Source: Synechococcales cyanobacterium bin2.concoct.b11b12b14.033 (lineage in GTDB: Bacteria > Cyanobacteriota > Vampirovibrionia > Caenarcaniphilales > Caenarcanaceae). From it: DNA of 34,170 nt. Shown piece by piece: positions 14,475 through 22,463 of this stretch (the first letter of the stretch is position 1; each line of letters begins with the position of its first letter). The notes beneath the pieces are model-generated. The model saw nothing but the letters and a program-made list of their open reading frames with translations, was not told the DNA's origin and did not search any database. The stretch covers positions 1-34,170 of the forward strand of contig JAAFJH010000015.1 in the NCBI GenBank assembly GCA_013298875.1, written 5' to 3'. A program made the position numbers and the translations under genes.

Positions 14475-15080
14475 CTAACAGTCACGTCTTCCTTCTAAGG
14501 CTCTAGCTAAGGTTAACTCATCAGTTTGTTCAATATCTGCTCCAACTGATAGGCCAAAAGCCAAACGTGTAACTTTACCAACTAAAGGTTTTAATAAACG
14601 AGTTAAATATAAAGTTGTAGCTTCTCCTTCGGTGGATGGGCTTAAAGCCAAAATAATTTCTTCGACTTGTTCTTCTTGCGTGGATAATCGTTGCACAAGT
14701 TCTTTAATTTTTAAATTTTCGGGGCTAATTCCGTCCATCGGAGAGATTAAGCCGTGCAAAACATGATAAAGGCCTTTAAATTCCAGTGTTCTCTCAAGGG
14801 CGGATAAATCTTTAATACCGGCGACAATACAAATAGTTTTTTTCTGACGCTTTGGATTAGAACAAATACCACATAAATCTTGGCCACTACTAAAATTAAA
14901 ACAAGCTGGGCAATAATTAATATCGGTGCTGGCTTTTAAAAGGGCTTCGGCAAATTTTTTAATATCTTCTTTGCTCCAACTTAAAAGTTGAAAAGCTAGT
15001 CTTTGTGCGGACTTTGCCCCAACTCCTGGTAATTTGCGAAATTGTTCAATTAATTCGGCTAAAGGTAAAACGTAATTCAC
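14475..15080 (-). CDS. recR: Recombination mediator RecR
   Basis: 201 residues, normal length, with a GTG start at 15080. Order of parts: helix-hairpin-helix (LPGVGAKSAQRLAF, residues 18-31), a Cys4 zinc finger (CPACFNFSSGQDLCGIC, 57-73), a TOPRIM domain (ICIVAGIKDLSALE; HGLISPMDGISPENL; EEIILALSPSTEGEATTLYL) and the C-terminal Walker-B-like GLSVGADIEQTDELTLARALEGR. RecR loads RecA on gapped DNA with RecO or RecF. It starts 15 bases after the TPR/NHL gene on the same strand; the common partner dnaX-ybaB is not adjacent. Confidence 0.97.
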   Translation of the reverse strand: MNYVLPLAELIEQFRKLPGVGAKSAQRLAFQLLSWSKEDIKKFAEALLKASTDINYCPACFNFSSGQDLCGICSNPKRQKKTICIVAGIKDLSALERTLEFKGLYHVLHGLISPMDGISPENLKIKELVQRLSTQEEQVEEIILALSPSTEGEATTLYLTRLLKPLVGKVTRLAFGLSVGADIEQTDELTLARALEGRRDC

Positions 15081-15094
15081 AGACTAATAAAATT

Positions 15095-16033
15095 TTAGTA
15101 ATTTGCAATATCTATTATAGAGACTGCTTGACGACCTTGCTCACTAATATATAATTTTCGGTCTGGTTTTAAAAATAAAGCATATGGTTTTTGCAAATTA
15201 TCAATTAAAACTTTGGCTTTTTTACTTACTAAATTCAGGGAAGTAATATTGCCAGATTTATAATTAGCAATTAAAAGACTTTTATTCTGAGCATCATAAA
15301 CAATATCCGAAGGGCCTGAAATTAAATCTCCTTGAATAATAATTTGTCTTTGGCCAGCCGAGGAAACTCTTTCGATTGTATTTGTAGAAAAATTAGCAAT
15401 ATAAATATTTTCCTCATTATCGGAGGCAATTCCGGTTGGAGTATTAAAGTCTAAATTATTTTTAAGATCATTTTCATTTTTGAATAGCTTGAGGTCTTTT
15501 TCGGAAGCGTATAAACTTTTGGTGATATTAGAAATTATTTGGGCTTTTTCGGTTTTATTTAAAGCTTTTTCTCTCTCTAATTGAGTTGAAACAAAGTTAT
15601 ATCTTTTTTCGGTTTTAGGGATTTTATTCAATTCTTTTTCGGCTGTTTCTAAGTTTTTAAGGGCAATTAAAGTTAAAGTTTTTTCTAATCTGGCTTCATG
15701 GTCGGCTGGGTCAATTTGCAAAAGCTGCTGAAAAGCAAAATAAGCGTCATTATATTTATGTTTGGCTCTATAAATTGAACCTAAGTTAAATAAAGCAATC
15801 ACAAATTTTGGTTCAATTTCTAAAGATCTTTTCAAATAAATAATAGCGGTATCATAATTTTTTTCAGACGCTACTTTGACGGCTAATTCGCATAAATGGA
15901 AAGCTTGAGAATTAATTTTTTTATTATTTTTAACTTTATTAGCCAAAACTCCCATAGAAGAAAAGCTGAAAACAATTAAAAGGCTTAGTTTCAAAAGTTT
16001 TAAATAAATACAACTATTTCGTTTTAATTTCAT
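15095..16033 (-). CDS. Exported TPR plus NHL-repeat protein
   Basis: 312 residues. Residues 1-31 are a signal peptide or N-terminal anchor (basic, hydrophobic, ending GVLA). About 45-140 hold TPR units (YDTAIIYLKRSLEIEPKFVIALFNLGSIYR; KYNDAYFAFQQLLQIDP; NLETAEKELNKIP). A charged helical linker follows. About 195-312 hold three NHL-like beta-propeller blades (PTGIASDNEENIYIANF; GPSDIVYDAQNKSLLIANY; KPYALFLKPDRKLYISEQG). A closed propeller usually needs more blades, so the protein may dimerise or be a shortened relative. It likely acts as a periplasmic scaffold. Upstream of recR in what looks like one operon. No enzymatic motif seen. Confidence 0.82.
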   Translation of the reverse strand: MKLKRNSCIYLKLLKLSLLIVFSFSSMGVLANKVKNNKKINSQAFHLCELAVKVASEKNYDTAIIYLKRSLEIEPKFVIALFNLGSIYRAKHKYNDAYFAFQQLLQIDPADHEARLEKTLTLIALKNLETAEKELNKIPKTEKRYNFVSTQLEREKALNKTEKAQIISNITKSLYASEKDLKLFKNENDLKNNLDFNTPTGIASDNEENIYIANFSTNTIERVSSAGQRQIIIQGDLISGPSDIVYDAQNKSLLIANYKSGNITSLNLVSKKAKVLIDNLQKPYALFLKPDRKLYISEQGRQAVSIIDIANY

Positions 16034-16145
16034 ATTTACTCAGCACAATAAATATTAAAGACTTAGTTTAAAACTTTTAGTGCCATTATTTTTTCACCAA
16101 ATTTATGATAATCTCAAGTATTAATTAACTGTTTTATATTTTTAT

Positions 16146-17552
16146 ATGCAAACTACCGTCGAAAACCTTGATAAAGCAAAAGTAAAACTTGTACTAGATT
16201 TTGAAGCCAAAGAAGTTGAAAAAGCTTACAATCAAGTTTTAAAGTCGGTTTCAAAAGAAGTGAAAATACCCGGTTTCAGACCAGGCCAAATACCTAAAAA
16301 TATTTTGGAAAGCCGTTTAGAACCAGCGGCAATGAAACGGTATGTTTTAGAAAAACTAGTAGAAGACAATTTAGATAAAACTTTAAAAGAAAAAGAATTA
16401 AAAATATTTTCCCAGCCATTTCTCGAAGATTTAAATCCAAACTTTTCATTTAAAGAAAGCTTAACTTTAGGCTTTACAGTAGAATTAATTCCTAGCTTAA
16501 ATGAAAATCCTTCTTATAAAGGGCAAAAAATTGTTGTGCTGGAAGAAGAAATTGACATAGAAGCAGAAATTCCTAAGCAATTAGAAGCATTAGCAAAGTC
16601 GAAAGGTGAATTACTCGAAGACGTTGAAAGCGTGGAAGAATTTGACAAAATTGAAATTGATTATGAAGGAAAATTTACGGATAATTCTTATATGCCCGAA
16701 GCCAAAGGCAAAAATAAAACCGTAACCGTAACCGAAAAAAACTTTGCACCAGGCCTTCTAAATAAACTAATTGGCTGCAAAAAAGGCGAAGAAAAAGAAA
16801 TTACAATTACTTTCCCTGAACATTATGTAGAAGGTGCATTCTCCGGAAAGGAAGCGACCTTTAAAGTAAAAGTAAATAATATAAATAGACAAAAGCCTTC
16901 AGCTATTGATGATGAATTGGCCAAAGAATTTGATTGCGAAAACTTGGAAGCTTTAAAAGAAAAAATTAAACAAGAACTTGAAGAAGAAAAAAAGAAAGAA
17001 AGTTTATATGCTAAAAACCTGGCAATTGTAAATCATATTGCTAATTCTAATCCAATTGAAATACCGGATTGGTTATATAAAAAAATATCTGAAACTTATA
17101 CTACTATTTTAGAAGATGATGAGCATGATCACGACCATGAAGATGATGAACATGTGCATGATGAAAACTGTAATCATGGAGACGAAAAAAACGACGAAAA
17201 AGAAAAACATCTATTAGAAATTACACCATTATTAGAAAAGCAAATTCTTAATAAAGCTAAAGTTGAAATTTTCTTTTTACACTTATTAGACCTAGAAAAA
17301 GTACCGATTGATAATAAAACTTTCAATGATTCTCTAAATCTTCAAGACAGATATTACAAACAAGTTTATGGAAAACCTCTGCCTGACAAATATAAACAAC
17401 AATTATTTGTCCAATTTGTTTTCCGGTCGACTTTAGAGTGGTTAATTAATAATAATGAATTTGAAGTAGTTAAAATTAATCCGAATTTGCCGGAAGATAA
17501 AGCTAAGCTTGAAAAAATAATGGCAGAAATGGCTTTAGCCTTGGAAGATTAA
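16146..17552 (+). CDS. tig: Trigger factor with His/Asp-rich insertion
   Basis: 468 residues against about 430 usually. The N-terminal ribosome-binding domain has the loop signature GFRPGQIPK (residues 43-51). A PPIase/FKBP domain spans about 155-245 (VEEFDKIEIDYEGKF; APGLLNKLIGCKKGEEKEI; TFKVKVNNI). The C-terminal chaperone arms follow. Between the arm helices, residues 324-355 form an acidic patch with eight His and one Cys (HDHDHEDDEHVHD..NCNH), which looks metal-binding and is not a regular part of the family. Trigger factor binds L23/L29 at the tunnel exit and folds nascent chains. clpP-clpX, the common downstream genes, are absent; an ABC ATPase starts 14 bases after the stop. Confidence 0.95.
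   Translation: MQTTVENLDKAKVKLVLDFEAKEVEKAYNQVLKSVSKEVKIPGFRPGQIPKNILESRLEPAAMKRYVLEKLVEDNLDKTLKEKELKIFSQPFLEDLNPNFSFKESLTLGFTVELIPSLNENPSYKGQKIVVLEEEIDIEAEIPKQLEALAKSKGELLEDVESVEEFDKIEIDYEGKFTDNSYMPEAKGKNKTVTVTEKNFAPGLLNKLIGCKKGEEKEITITFPEHYVEGAFSGKEATFKVKVNNINRQKPSAIDDELAKEFDCENLEALKEKIKQELEEEKKKESLYAKNLAIVNHIANSNPIEIPDWLYKKISETYTTILEDDEHDHDHEDDEHVHDENCNHGDEKNDEKEKHLLEITPLLEKQILNKAKVEIFFLHLLDLEKVPIDNKTFNDSLNLQDRYYKQVYGKPLPDKYKQQLFVQFVFRSTLEWLINNNEFEVVKINPNLPEDKAKLEKIMAEMALALED
17115..17210 (+). other. His/Asp/Glu-rich insertion in trigger factor (likely metal-binding)
   Basis: These codons give residues 324-355 of the trigger factor, with His at 327, 329, 331, 336, 338, 344 and 355 in an Asp/Glu background plus Cys342. 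The alternating His-Asp pattern resembles nickel, zinc or copper-binding tails such as those of SlyD or HypB. The metal is not known. Confidence 0.6.
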
Positions 17553-17566
17553 GTTTTGAATATAAA

Positions 17567-18250
17567 ATGAGCTTTATTGAATTAAAAAATATTAGTAAAA
17601 CTTATAATCAACAAGAAAGTGCTTTAAATCAGGTTAATTTAAATATTACAACTGGAGAATTTATTGCTTTAACTGGTGAATCAGGAGCCGGTAAAACTTC
17701 TTTATTAAATATTTTAGGATTAGTTGATCAGCCTTCTTCGGGAGAATATTTATTTGAAGGAATTCCAGTTTCTGATTTTTCAGAAGACCAAAGGACTTTA
17801 TTTAGAAGACAAAAATTAGGTTTTATTTTTCAATTTTTTAATTTATTCAATTCGCTCAATGTTGCGGAAAATGTAGCTATTCCATTGTATTTAAATGGCA
17901 TAAAAAACACCAAAGCTATTGTAAGAGAAAAATTAGCTCAAATTGGCATTTCAGAATTACACGATCGACCTTTAAATACTTTATCGGGTGGACAATTACA
18001 AAGAGTAGCAATTGCCAGAGCTATGGTGCATAAACCCAAATTAATTTTAGCGGACGAACCAACCGGCAACTTGGATAGCAAGAATGCTTTAGCTATTTTG
18101 GAGCTTTTAACTAGGCTAAAAAAAGAAGAAAATATAACTATTATTATGGCCACCCATAGTACACAGGCTTCTAATATTGCTGATCAGGTTTATCAGGTCG
18201 CTGATGGTAATTTGATAAAAATCAGAACTAGCCAGCCTGAATATTCTTAA
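17567..18250 (+). CDS. ABC transporter ATP-binding protein (LolD/MacB type), orphan
   Basis: 227 residues, one nucleotide-binding domain. Walker A is GESGAGKT (37-44), Q-loop about Gln89, signature LSGGQLQR (139-146), Walker B LILADEPTGNLDS with Asp163-Glu164, and H-loop His197. The GNLDS ending of Walker B and the short size put it in the MacB/LolD/FtsE group, which works with FtsX-like permeases to move lipoproteins, drive efflux or signal across the envelope. No permease gene is adjacent: the next gene is convergent pgi. It may be co-transcribed with tig, 14 bases upstream. The exact transporter cannot be assigned. Confidence 0.93.
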   Translation: MSFIELKNISKTYNQQESALNQVNLNITTGEFIALTGESGAGKTSLLNILGLVDQPSSGEYLFEGIPVSDFSEDQRTLFRRQKLGFIFQFFNLFNSLNVAENVAIPLYLNGIKNTKAIVREKLAQIGISELHDRPLNTLSGGQLQRVAIARAMVHKPKLILADEPTGNLDSKNALAILELLTRLKKEENITIIMATHSTQASNIADQVYQVADGNLIKIRTSQPEYS

Positions 18251-18338
18251 TTTTTCAAAGATTCAAAATGGTTTGATTAACTTGCTGCAATTTGGGATTT
18301 CCAGGCTTTCCGTGCATCGAACTTAATTTAAGAAAATT

Positions 18339-19670
18339 TTATTTCAAATCTTTTAAATATTCTTCATAACCTTTTTTACCCAGAAAAGCATAAGTGTATT
18401 TTTTGCTTAATTCCACTCCGGGCTGATTAAAAGCGTCTATTCCATAAAGTGAACCTGCAATAGCCGTCATTAACTGAAAAGTAAATAATAAATAAGCTAA
18501 GTTTTCTTCGTTTATTCTTTCTAATTCTAAAGTTAAACTTGGTACATTTTTCTGGGCTAAAGCTTGGGCAGTGCCTTTTTGTTGGGCTTCAATTAAACGA
18601 TTTAAAGTTTCACCCGCTAAATCTGAAAAACCTTCAATTATAGTTTCAGGGATTTTGAATTCATGTTTAAATTCAGCAACTTTAAGAAAAAATATAATTT
18701 TATCGAGTGGGCCTTCTGCAAATAATTGTAATTGAGAGTGTTGATCCGTGGCTCCCACCGCTTTTATTGGCGTAATACCAATTTGAGGAGTTTTACCTAA
18801 AGATTCAGCCACTAATTGCACATACCAATCTGAGATCCGGCCTAAATGGCTAGAATATGGCATTAATGGATTAATTTTTTTGCCTAATTTTTGATCAGCA
18901 TAAATCAAAGCACAAGCCAAATTAATTGCAATATTAGAATTTAAATTATTTTTACTTTCCAGCATATCTTTGTAAGCCTTGACTAAACCTAATCTAAACT
19001 TTTCAATTTTAATACCTGTTAAAGCCAAAGGCAATAAACCTACCGCCGAAAAAACCGAAAAACGACCGCCCACATTAGCAGGCACAGAAAAACTTTTAAT
19101 ATTTTCTTTATTAGCAAAAGCTCTCAAAGTGCCTTTTTCGGGGTCGGTGATTAGAACTAAATTGTCTTTCCAATTATCACCTAATTTTTTCTTTAAATTG
19201 TCTAAGGCCCATAAAAAAGCTGAAATTGTTTCCGCAGTGCCACCAGACTTGGTTATTACACAAAACAAACTTTTCTCTAAATTTAATTCAGTTAATAAAT
19301 TATGTGTCCAATCAGGGTCTACATTGTCAACAAAATAAACCTTTAAGGCATTATTTCTTTTTTCGGAGCTTAATTCATTCCACAAAGGGCTATGTAAAGC
19401 TTGTAATAAAGCTTGTGGCCCCAAAGCTGATCCACCAATGCCCAAAACAATTAAATTTTCAAATTTTTTGCTTTCAATGACACTGTCAGCATAATTTTGA
19501 ATTTCACTAAAAGTTTTTTGATCATTGTGCAATGTTAACCACCCCAACCAATCATTTGGATCGCTAGCTCTTTTTTCTAAATCTTGCAAAACGCCTTTCA
19601 ATTGGCCTTCTCGTCCGGAAATTACTTCGGGTAAATTAAACTTTAAGAGGGTGGAATCGAGCTTTAACAT
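18339..19670 (-). CDS. pgi: Glucose-6-phosphate isomerase
   Basis: 443 residues, matching the shorter bacterial form (about 450) rather than the 550-residue E. coli form. Sugar-phosphate binding motifs: IVLGIGGSALGPQAL, VITKSGGTAETISAF, and the family signature GGRFSVFSAVGLLPLAL. The C-terminal active-site Lys region is ELSKKYTYAFLGKKGYEEYL. It interconverts glucose-6-phosphate and fructose-6-phosphate in glycolysis and gluconeogenesis. Single gene, convergent with the ABC ATPase; 171 bases separate its start from the hisC open frame in the divergent direction. Confidence 0.98.
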   Translation of the reverse strand: MLKLDSTLLKFNLPEVISGREGQLKGVLQDLEKRASDPNDWLGWLTLHNDQKTFSEIQNYADSVIESKKFENLIVLGIGGSALGPQALLQALHSPLWNELSSEKRNNALKVYFVDNVDPDWTHNLLTELNLEKSLFCVITKSGGTAETISAFLWALDNLKKKLGDNWKDNLVLITDPEKGTLRAFANKENIKSFSVPANVGGRFSVFSAVGLLPLALTGIKIEKFRLGLVKAYKDMLESKNNLNSNIAINLACALIYADQKLGKKINPLMPYSSHLGRISDWYVQLVAESLGKTPQIGITPIKAVGATDQHSQLQLFAEGPLDKIIFFLKVAEFKHEFKIPETIIEGFSDLAGETLNRLIEAQQKGTAQALAQKNVPSLTLELERINEENLAYLLFTFQLMTAIAGSLYGIDAFNQPGVELSKKYTYAFLGKKGYEEYLKDLK

Positions 19671-19886
19671 AAAATATTGGCAGAAATAACTAAATCTTTT
19701 CTATATTTTTACCGCAAAACCCGAAATTTTATTTAAATTTTTTAACCAATTCTCGCCAAGATTCTTACTCTATTTCATTTTTGTATTTTATTTTTACCTT
19801 TTCATCTATAAATATAAAAAAATGCTTAGTATGAGAAGATATTGTCCAGGTTTTTATTTCGTGTTTGCGGTGGGCATAATGTCGGT

Positions 19887-21032
19887 ATGAAAAGTAAAAA
19901 TGAAGAAAAATTAGATTTATTAGCTTACAAAAAAGCACATTTAAGTTCACTTAAGCCTTATATAGCTGGTAAAAGTATAATTGAAATCGCTGAGCTTTAT
20001 AATTTACCAACCAGCAATATTATTAAACTTGGCAGTAATGAAAATCCACTTGGCTCTTCGCCAGCTGCACTTGAAGCTATTAATTATTATTTGCAAAAAA
20101 ACCAATTTAATTTTTACCCAGACGCTTTGGGACAATCTTTAGTTAAAAATATTAAACAAGAATTCCCCGAAATTGGCCAAGCTGAAATAATTACCGGGAA
20201 TGGCATGGACAATGTTTTGGAAGGTATTGCCCGACTAATTTTAAAAAAAGGAGATCAAACTTTAATTCATTTACCAACTTTTGAATATTATGAAATAATT
20301 ACTCGCTGGGCTGAAGCAGAGCCAATTTTCTATCAAACAAAGCCCGCTGATAATTTTAAAATAAATATAGACGAGTTTTTAGCTTCAATTAAACCTGAAA
20401 TCAAAATAGTTTTTTTATGTAATCCAAATAATCCGACCGGCAATAATTTAACTTGGCCTGAAATTGAAATTATTCTCAAGCAAGCCAAAAAAGTCGGCAG
20501 CTTTGTCTTTTTGGATGAAGCTTATATCGAATATATTAGCCCCGAAAATTCACAAATTAATAAAGTACAAAAATACGATAATTTAATGATTGGGCGTACT
20601 TTTTCTAAAATTCATGGTTTGGCTGCTTTACGTATTGGTTGGGGAGTTTTACCATCTAATTTGATAACTGAATACCGTAAAGTGCAAACTCCTTTTAGTA
20701 CTAATTCCTTAGGTTTATTAGCTGCCGAAAAAGCTTTAACCGACCATGAATTTATACAAAAAAGTTTTGAAAATAATAAAATTGGCTTAACTTATTTAAG
20801 TAATAGCTTAAAAGAATTGGGTTTTACCGTTTTTGATAGCCAAGCTAATTTTCTGTCATTTCAGGTTTCACCCAGGTTTACGGCCAAAGAATTTTGTGAT
20901 TATTTATTACCCAAAGGTATTATTGTGCGAAATGCTAGTTTGTTCAGAGGGTCGCCGGATGATTTAATACGTTTAACTGTTGGCACCCCCGAGCAAAACA
21001 AAAAAGTAATTCAAGCAATTCAGGCAATATAA
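19887..21032 (+). CDS. hisC: Histidinol-phosphate aminotransferase
   Basis: 381 residues from ATG 19887. An upstream TTG at 19842 would add 15 residues that do not look like the family, while MKSKNEEKLDLLAYKKAHLSSLKPYIAGKS fits the usual N terminus. Fold type I PLP enzyme: KLGSNENPLG near the start, CNPNNPTG, LDEAYIEY, and the PLP Lys241 in RTFSKIHGLAALRIGW, then FSTNSLGLLAAEKAL. It converts imidazole-acetol phosphate to histidinol phosphate using glutamate. No other his gene is nearby. Some members also transaminate aromatic amino acids, which cannot be excluded. Confidence 0.94.
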   Translation: MKSKNEEKLDLLAYKKAHLSSLKPYIAGKSIIEIAELYNLPTSNIIKLGSNENPLGSSPAALEAINYYLQKNQFNFYPDALGQSLVKNIKQEFPEIGQAEIITGNGMDNVLEGIARLILKKGDQTLIHLPTFEYYEIITRWAEAEPIFYQTKPADNFKINIDEFLASIKPEIKIVFLCNPNNPTGNNLTWPEIEIILKQAKKVGSFVFLDEAYIEYISPENSQINKVQKYDNLMIGRTFSKIHGLAALRIGWGVLPSNLITEYRKVQTPFSTNSLGLLAAEKALTDHEFIQKSFENNKIGLTYLSNSLKELGFTVFDSQANFLSFQVSPRFTAKEFCDYLLPKGIIVRNASLFRGSPDDLIRLTVGTPEQNKKVIQAIQAI

Positions 21033-21094
21033 TATCTGGAATTTGAATTTTGCATTAATATTGAAAATAGTTTTATTTAATATTATTTTATTTA

Positions 21095-21802
21095 ATGGAA
21101 AATCTTAGCGAGCAGAAATCTCAGCATATATCTCAGTTTTTGCAAATTGCTGATAGCCAAAATGTAGTACCTGAAGAATTACAAGGAAATGTTTTTGTCA
21201 CTAGTTTTACCAATTTTGTGGATGCCATTTATAATTGGGCTCGTTCAAATTCAATTTGGCCTTTAACCTTTGGTACTTCTTGTTGTGCGATTGAAATGAT
21301 GTGTACGGGTATGTCCAATCATGATATGTCGCGTTTTGGCTTCGAAGTTTTTAGGGCTACTCCAAGGCAAGCAGACGTTATAATCACATCAGGCACAATT
21401 GTCCGTAAAATGGCACCGGCTTTAATTACTCTTTATGAGCAAATGGCTGAACCTAAATATGTCATTGCAATGGGGGCTTGCACAATTACAGGCGGCATGT
21501 TTCATGATTCTTATTCGGTAGTGCAAGGCGTAGACCGTATAATACCCGTCGATGTTTATGTACCGGGCTGTCCACCACGTCCGGAGGCTTTATTGCATGG
21601 TTTTTTAAGCTTACAAAGAAAAATCCAGAAAGAAGGCTTAAAAGAAAGAGTAGCTCGTAGGCAAACTCCTTATATGGGTGTAAATGCTAAAACTGGTCTG
21701 CCAATTCCTTACGAAGAATTTGAAAAAGAAATGTCTTTTAATTTAGCCGATGAGCAAGAATTAAGTAAAATTGGAGCTTCTTTAAAAATAGAAAAATTTT
21801 AA
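21095..21802 (+). CDS. nuoB: NADH-quinone oxidoreductase subunit B (complex I)
   Basis: 235 residues. The four N2 [4Fe-4S] cluster cysteines are present: Cys63-Cys64 (TSCCAIEMM), Cys129 ([11 protein letters not shown]) and Cys159 ([11 protein letters not shown]). The core from [19 protein letters not shown] to [12 protein letters not shown] is highly conserved. A leader of about 35 residues and a C-terminal tail of about 50 are longer than in some relatives. NuoB lies at the junction of the peripheral arm and membrane and hands electrons to quinone. It normally sits between nuoA and nuoC; here it stands between hisC and upp, 16 bases from upp. A full complex must be encoded elsewhere if this subunit works. 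A chloroplast/cyanobacterial NdhK identity is possible but not determinable here. Confidence 0.95.
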   Translation: MENLSEQKSQHISQFLQIADSQNVVPEELQGNVFVTSFTNFVDAIYNWARSNSIWPLTFGTSCCAIEMMCTGMSNHDMSRFGFEVFRATPRQADVIITSGTIVRKMAPALITLYEQMAEPKYVIAMGACTITGGMFHDSYSVVQGVDRIIPVDVYVPGCPPRPEALLHGFLSLQRKIQKEGLKERVARRQTPYMGVNAKTGLPIPYEEFEKEMSFNLADEQELSKIGASLKIEKF

Positions 21803-21817
21803 GAAATAATCAAATTT

Positions 21818-22447
21818 ATGTATTCCAATTTAAATATTATTCATAATTCTTTAGCTGACAGCTTATTATGCACTCTGCGAGATAAAAATACAATTGTAGC
21901 TGACTTTAGAATGGCTTTGGATCGCTTAGCACACATATTAATAATTGAAGCTTTAAAAAATAGCGAAACTGAAATCATCGAAGTTGAAACTTTATTAGAA
22001 AAGACTAAAGCCAAAAAATTAAAAAGAGAAACTGTAATTATTCCTATTCTCAGAGCAGGTTTGGCTATGTTATCTGCGGGTTTATATTTTTTACCGAATG
22101 CTCAAATTGGTTTTATTGGCCAAAAAAGAGATGAAGAAACCGCTTTGGCAAAGGAATATTATCGTAATTTACCAGATCTAAAAGGCAAAGATATTTTAAT
22201 TATTGATCCAGTTTTGGCTACTGGTGGTTCAGCAATTGCAAGCATTCAAGCTCTTTTAGAAGAAAATGCCTCAATTAATCAAATTAAATTACTCTGTATT
22301 CTAGCTGCCCCCGAGGGTATTGAAGCGGTACACTCTAACTTTCCGGATTTATCAATTATCACTTTATCGCTAGAAAGAGAATTAAATGCCAAAAAATATA
22401 TACTACCTGGTTTAGGAGATGCGGGAGATTTATGGAGTGGCTTATAA
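21818..22447 (+). CDS. upp: Uracil phosphoribosyltransferase
   Basis: 209 residues, standard. PRPP-binding loop is LIIDPVLATGGSA; the uracil-binding C-terminal signature is YILPGLGDAGDLWSGL (usual form GDAGDRxFG). IIPILRAGLAML is also family-typical. It salvages uracil to UMP. It follows nuoB closely and converges with hflX, whose stop is 16 bases away. Confidence 0.97.
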   Translation: MYSNLNIIHNSLADSLLCTLRDKNTIVADFRMALDRLAHILIIEALKNSETEIIEVETLLEKTKAKKLKRETVIIPILRAGLAMLSAGLYFLPNAQIGFIGQKRDEETALAKEYYRNLPDLKGKDILIIDPVLATGGSAIASIQALLEENASINQIKLLCILAAPEGIEAVHSNFPDLSIITLSLERELNAKKYILPGLGDAGDLWSGL

Positions 22448-22463
22448 ATTAATTTAGCCAACA

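Noticed and set aside
19842-19886. TTG start at 19842 for hisC
   Set aside because: The 15 extra residues (SRFLFRVCGGHNVG) do not resemble the family N terminus; ATG 19887 fits better.
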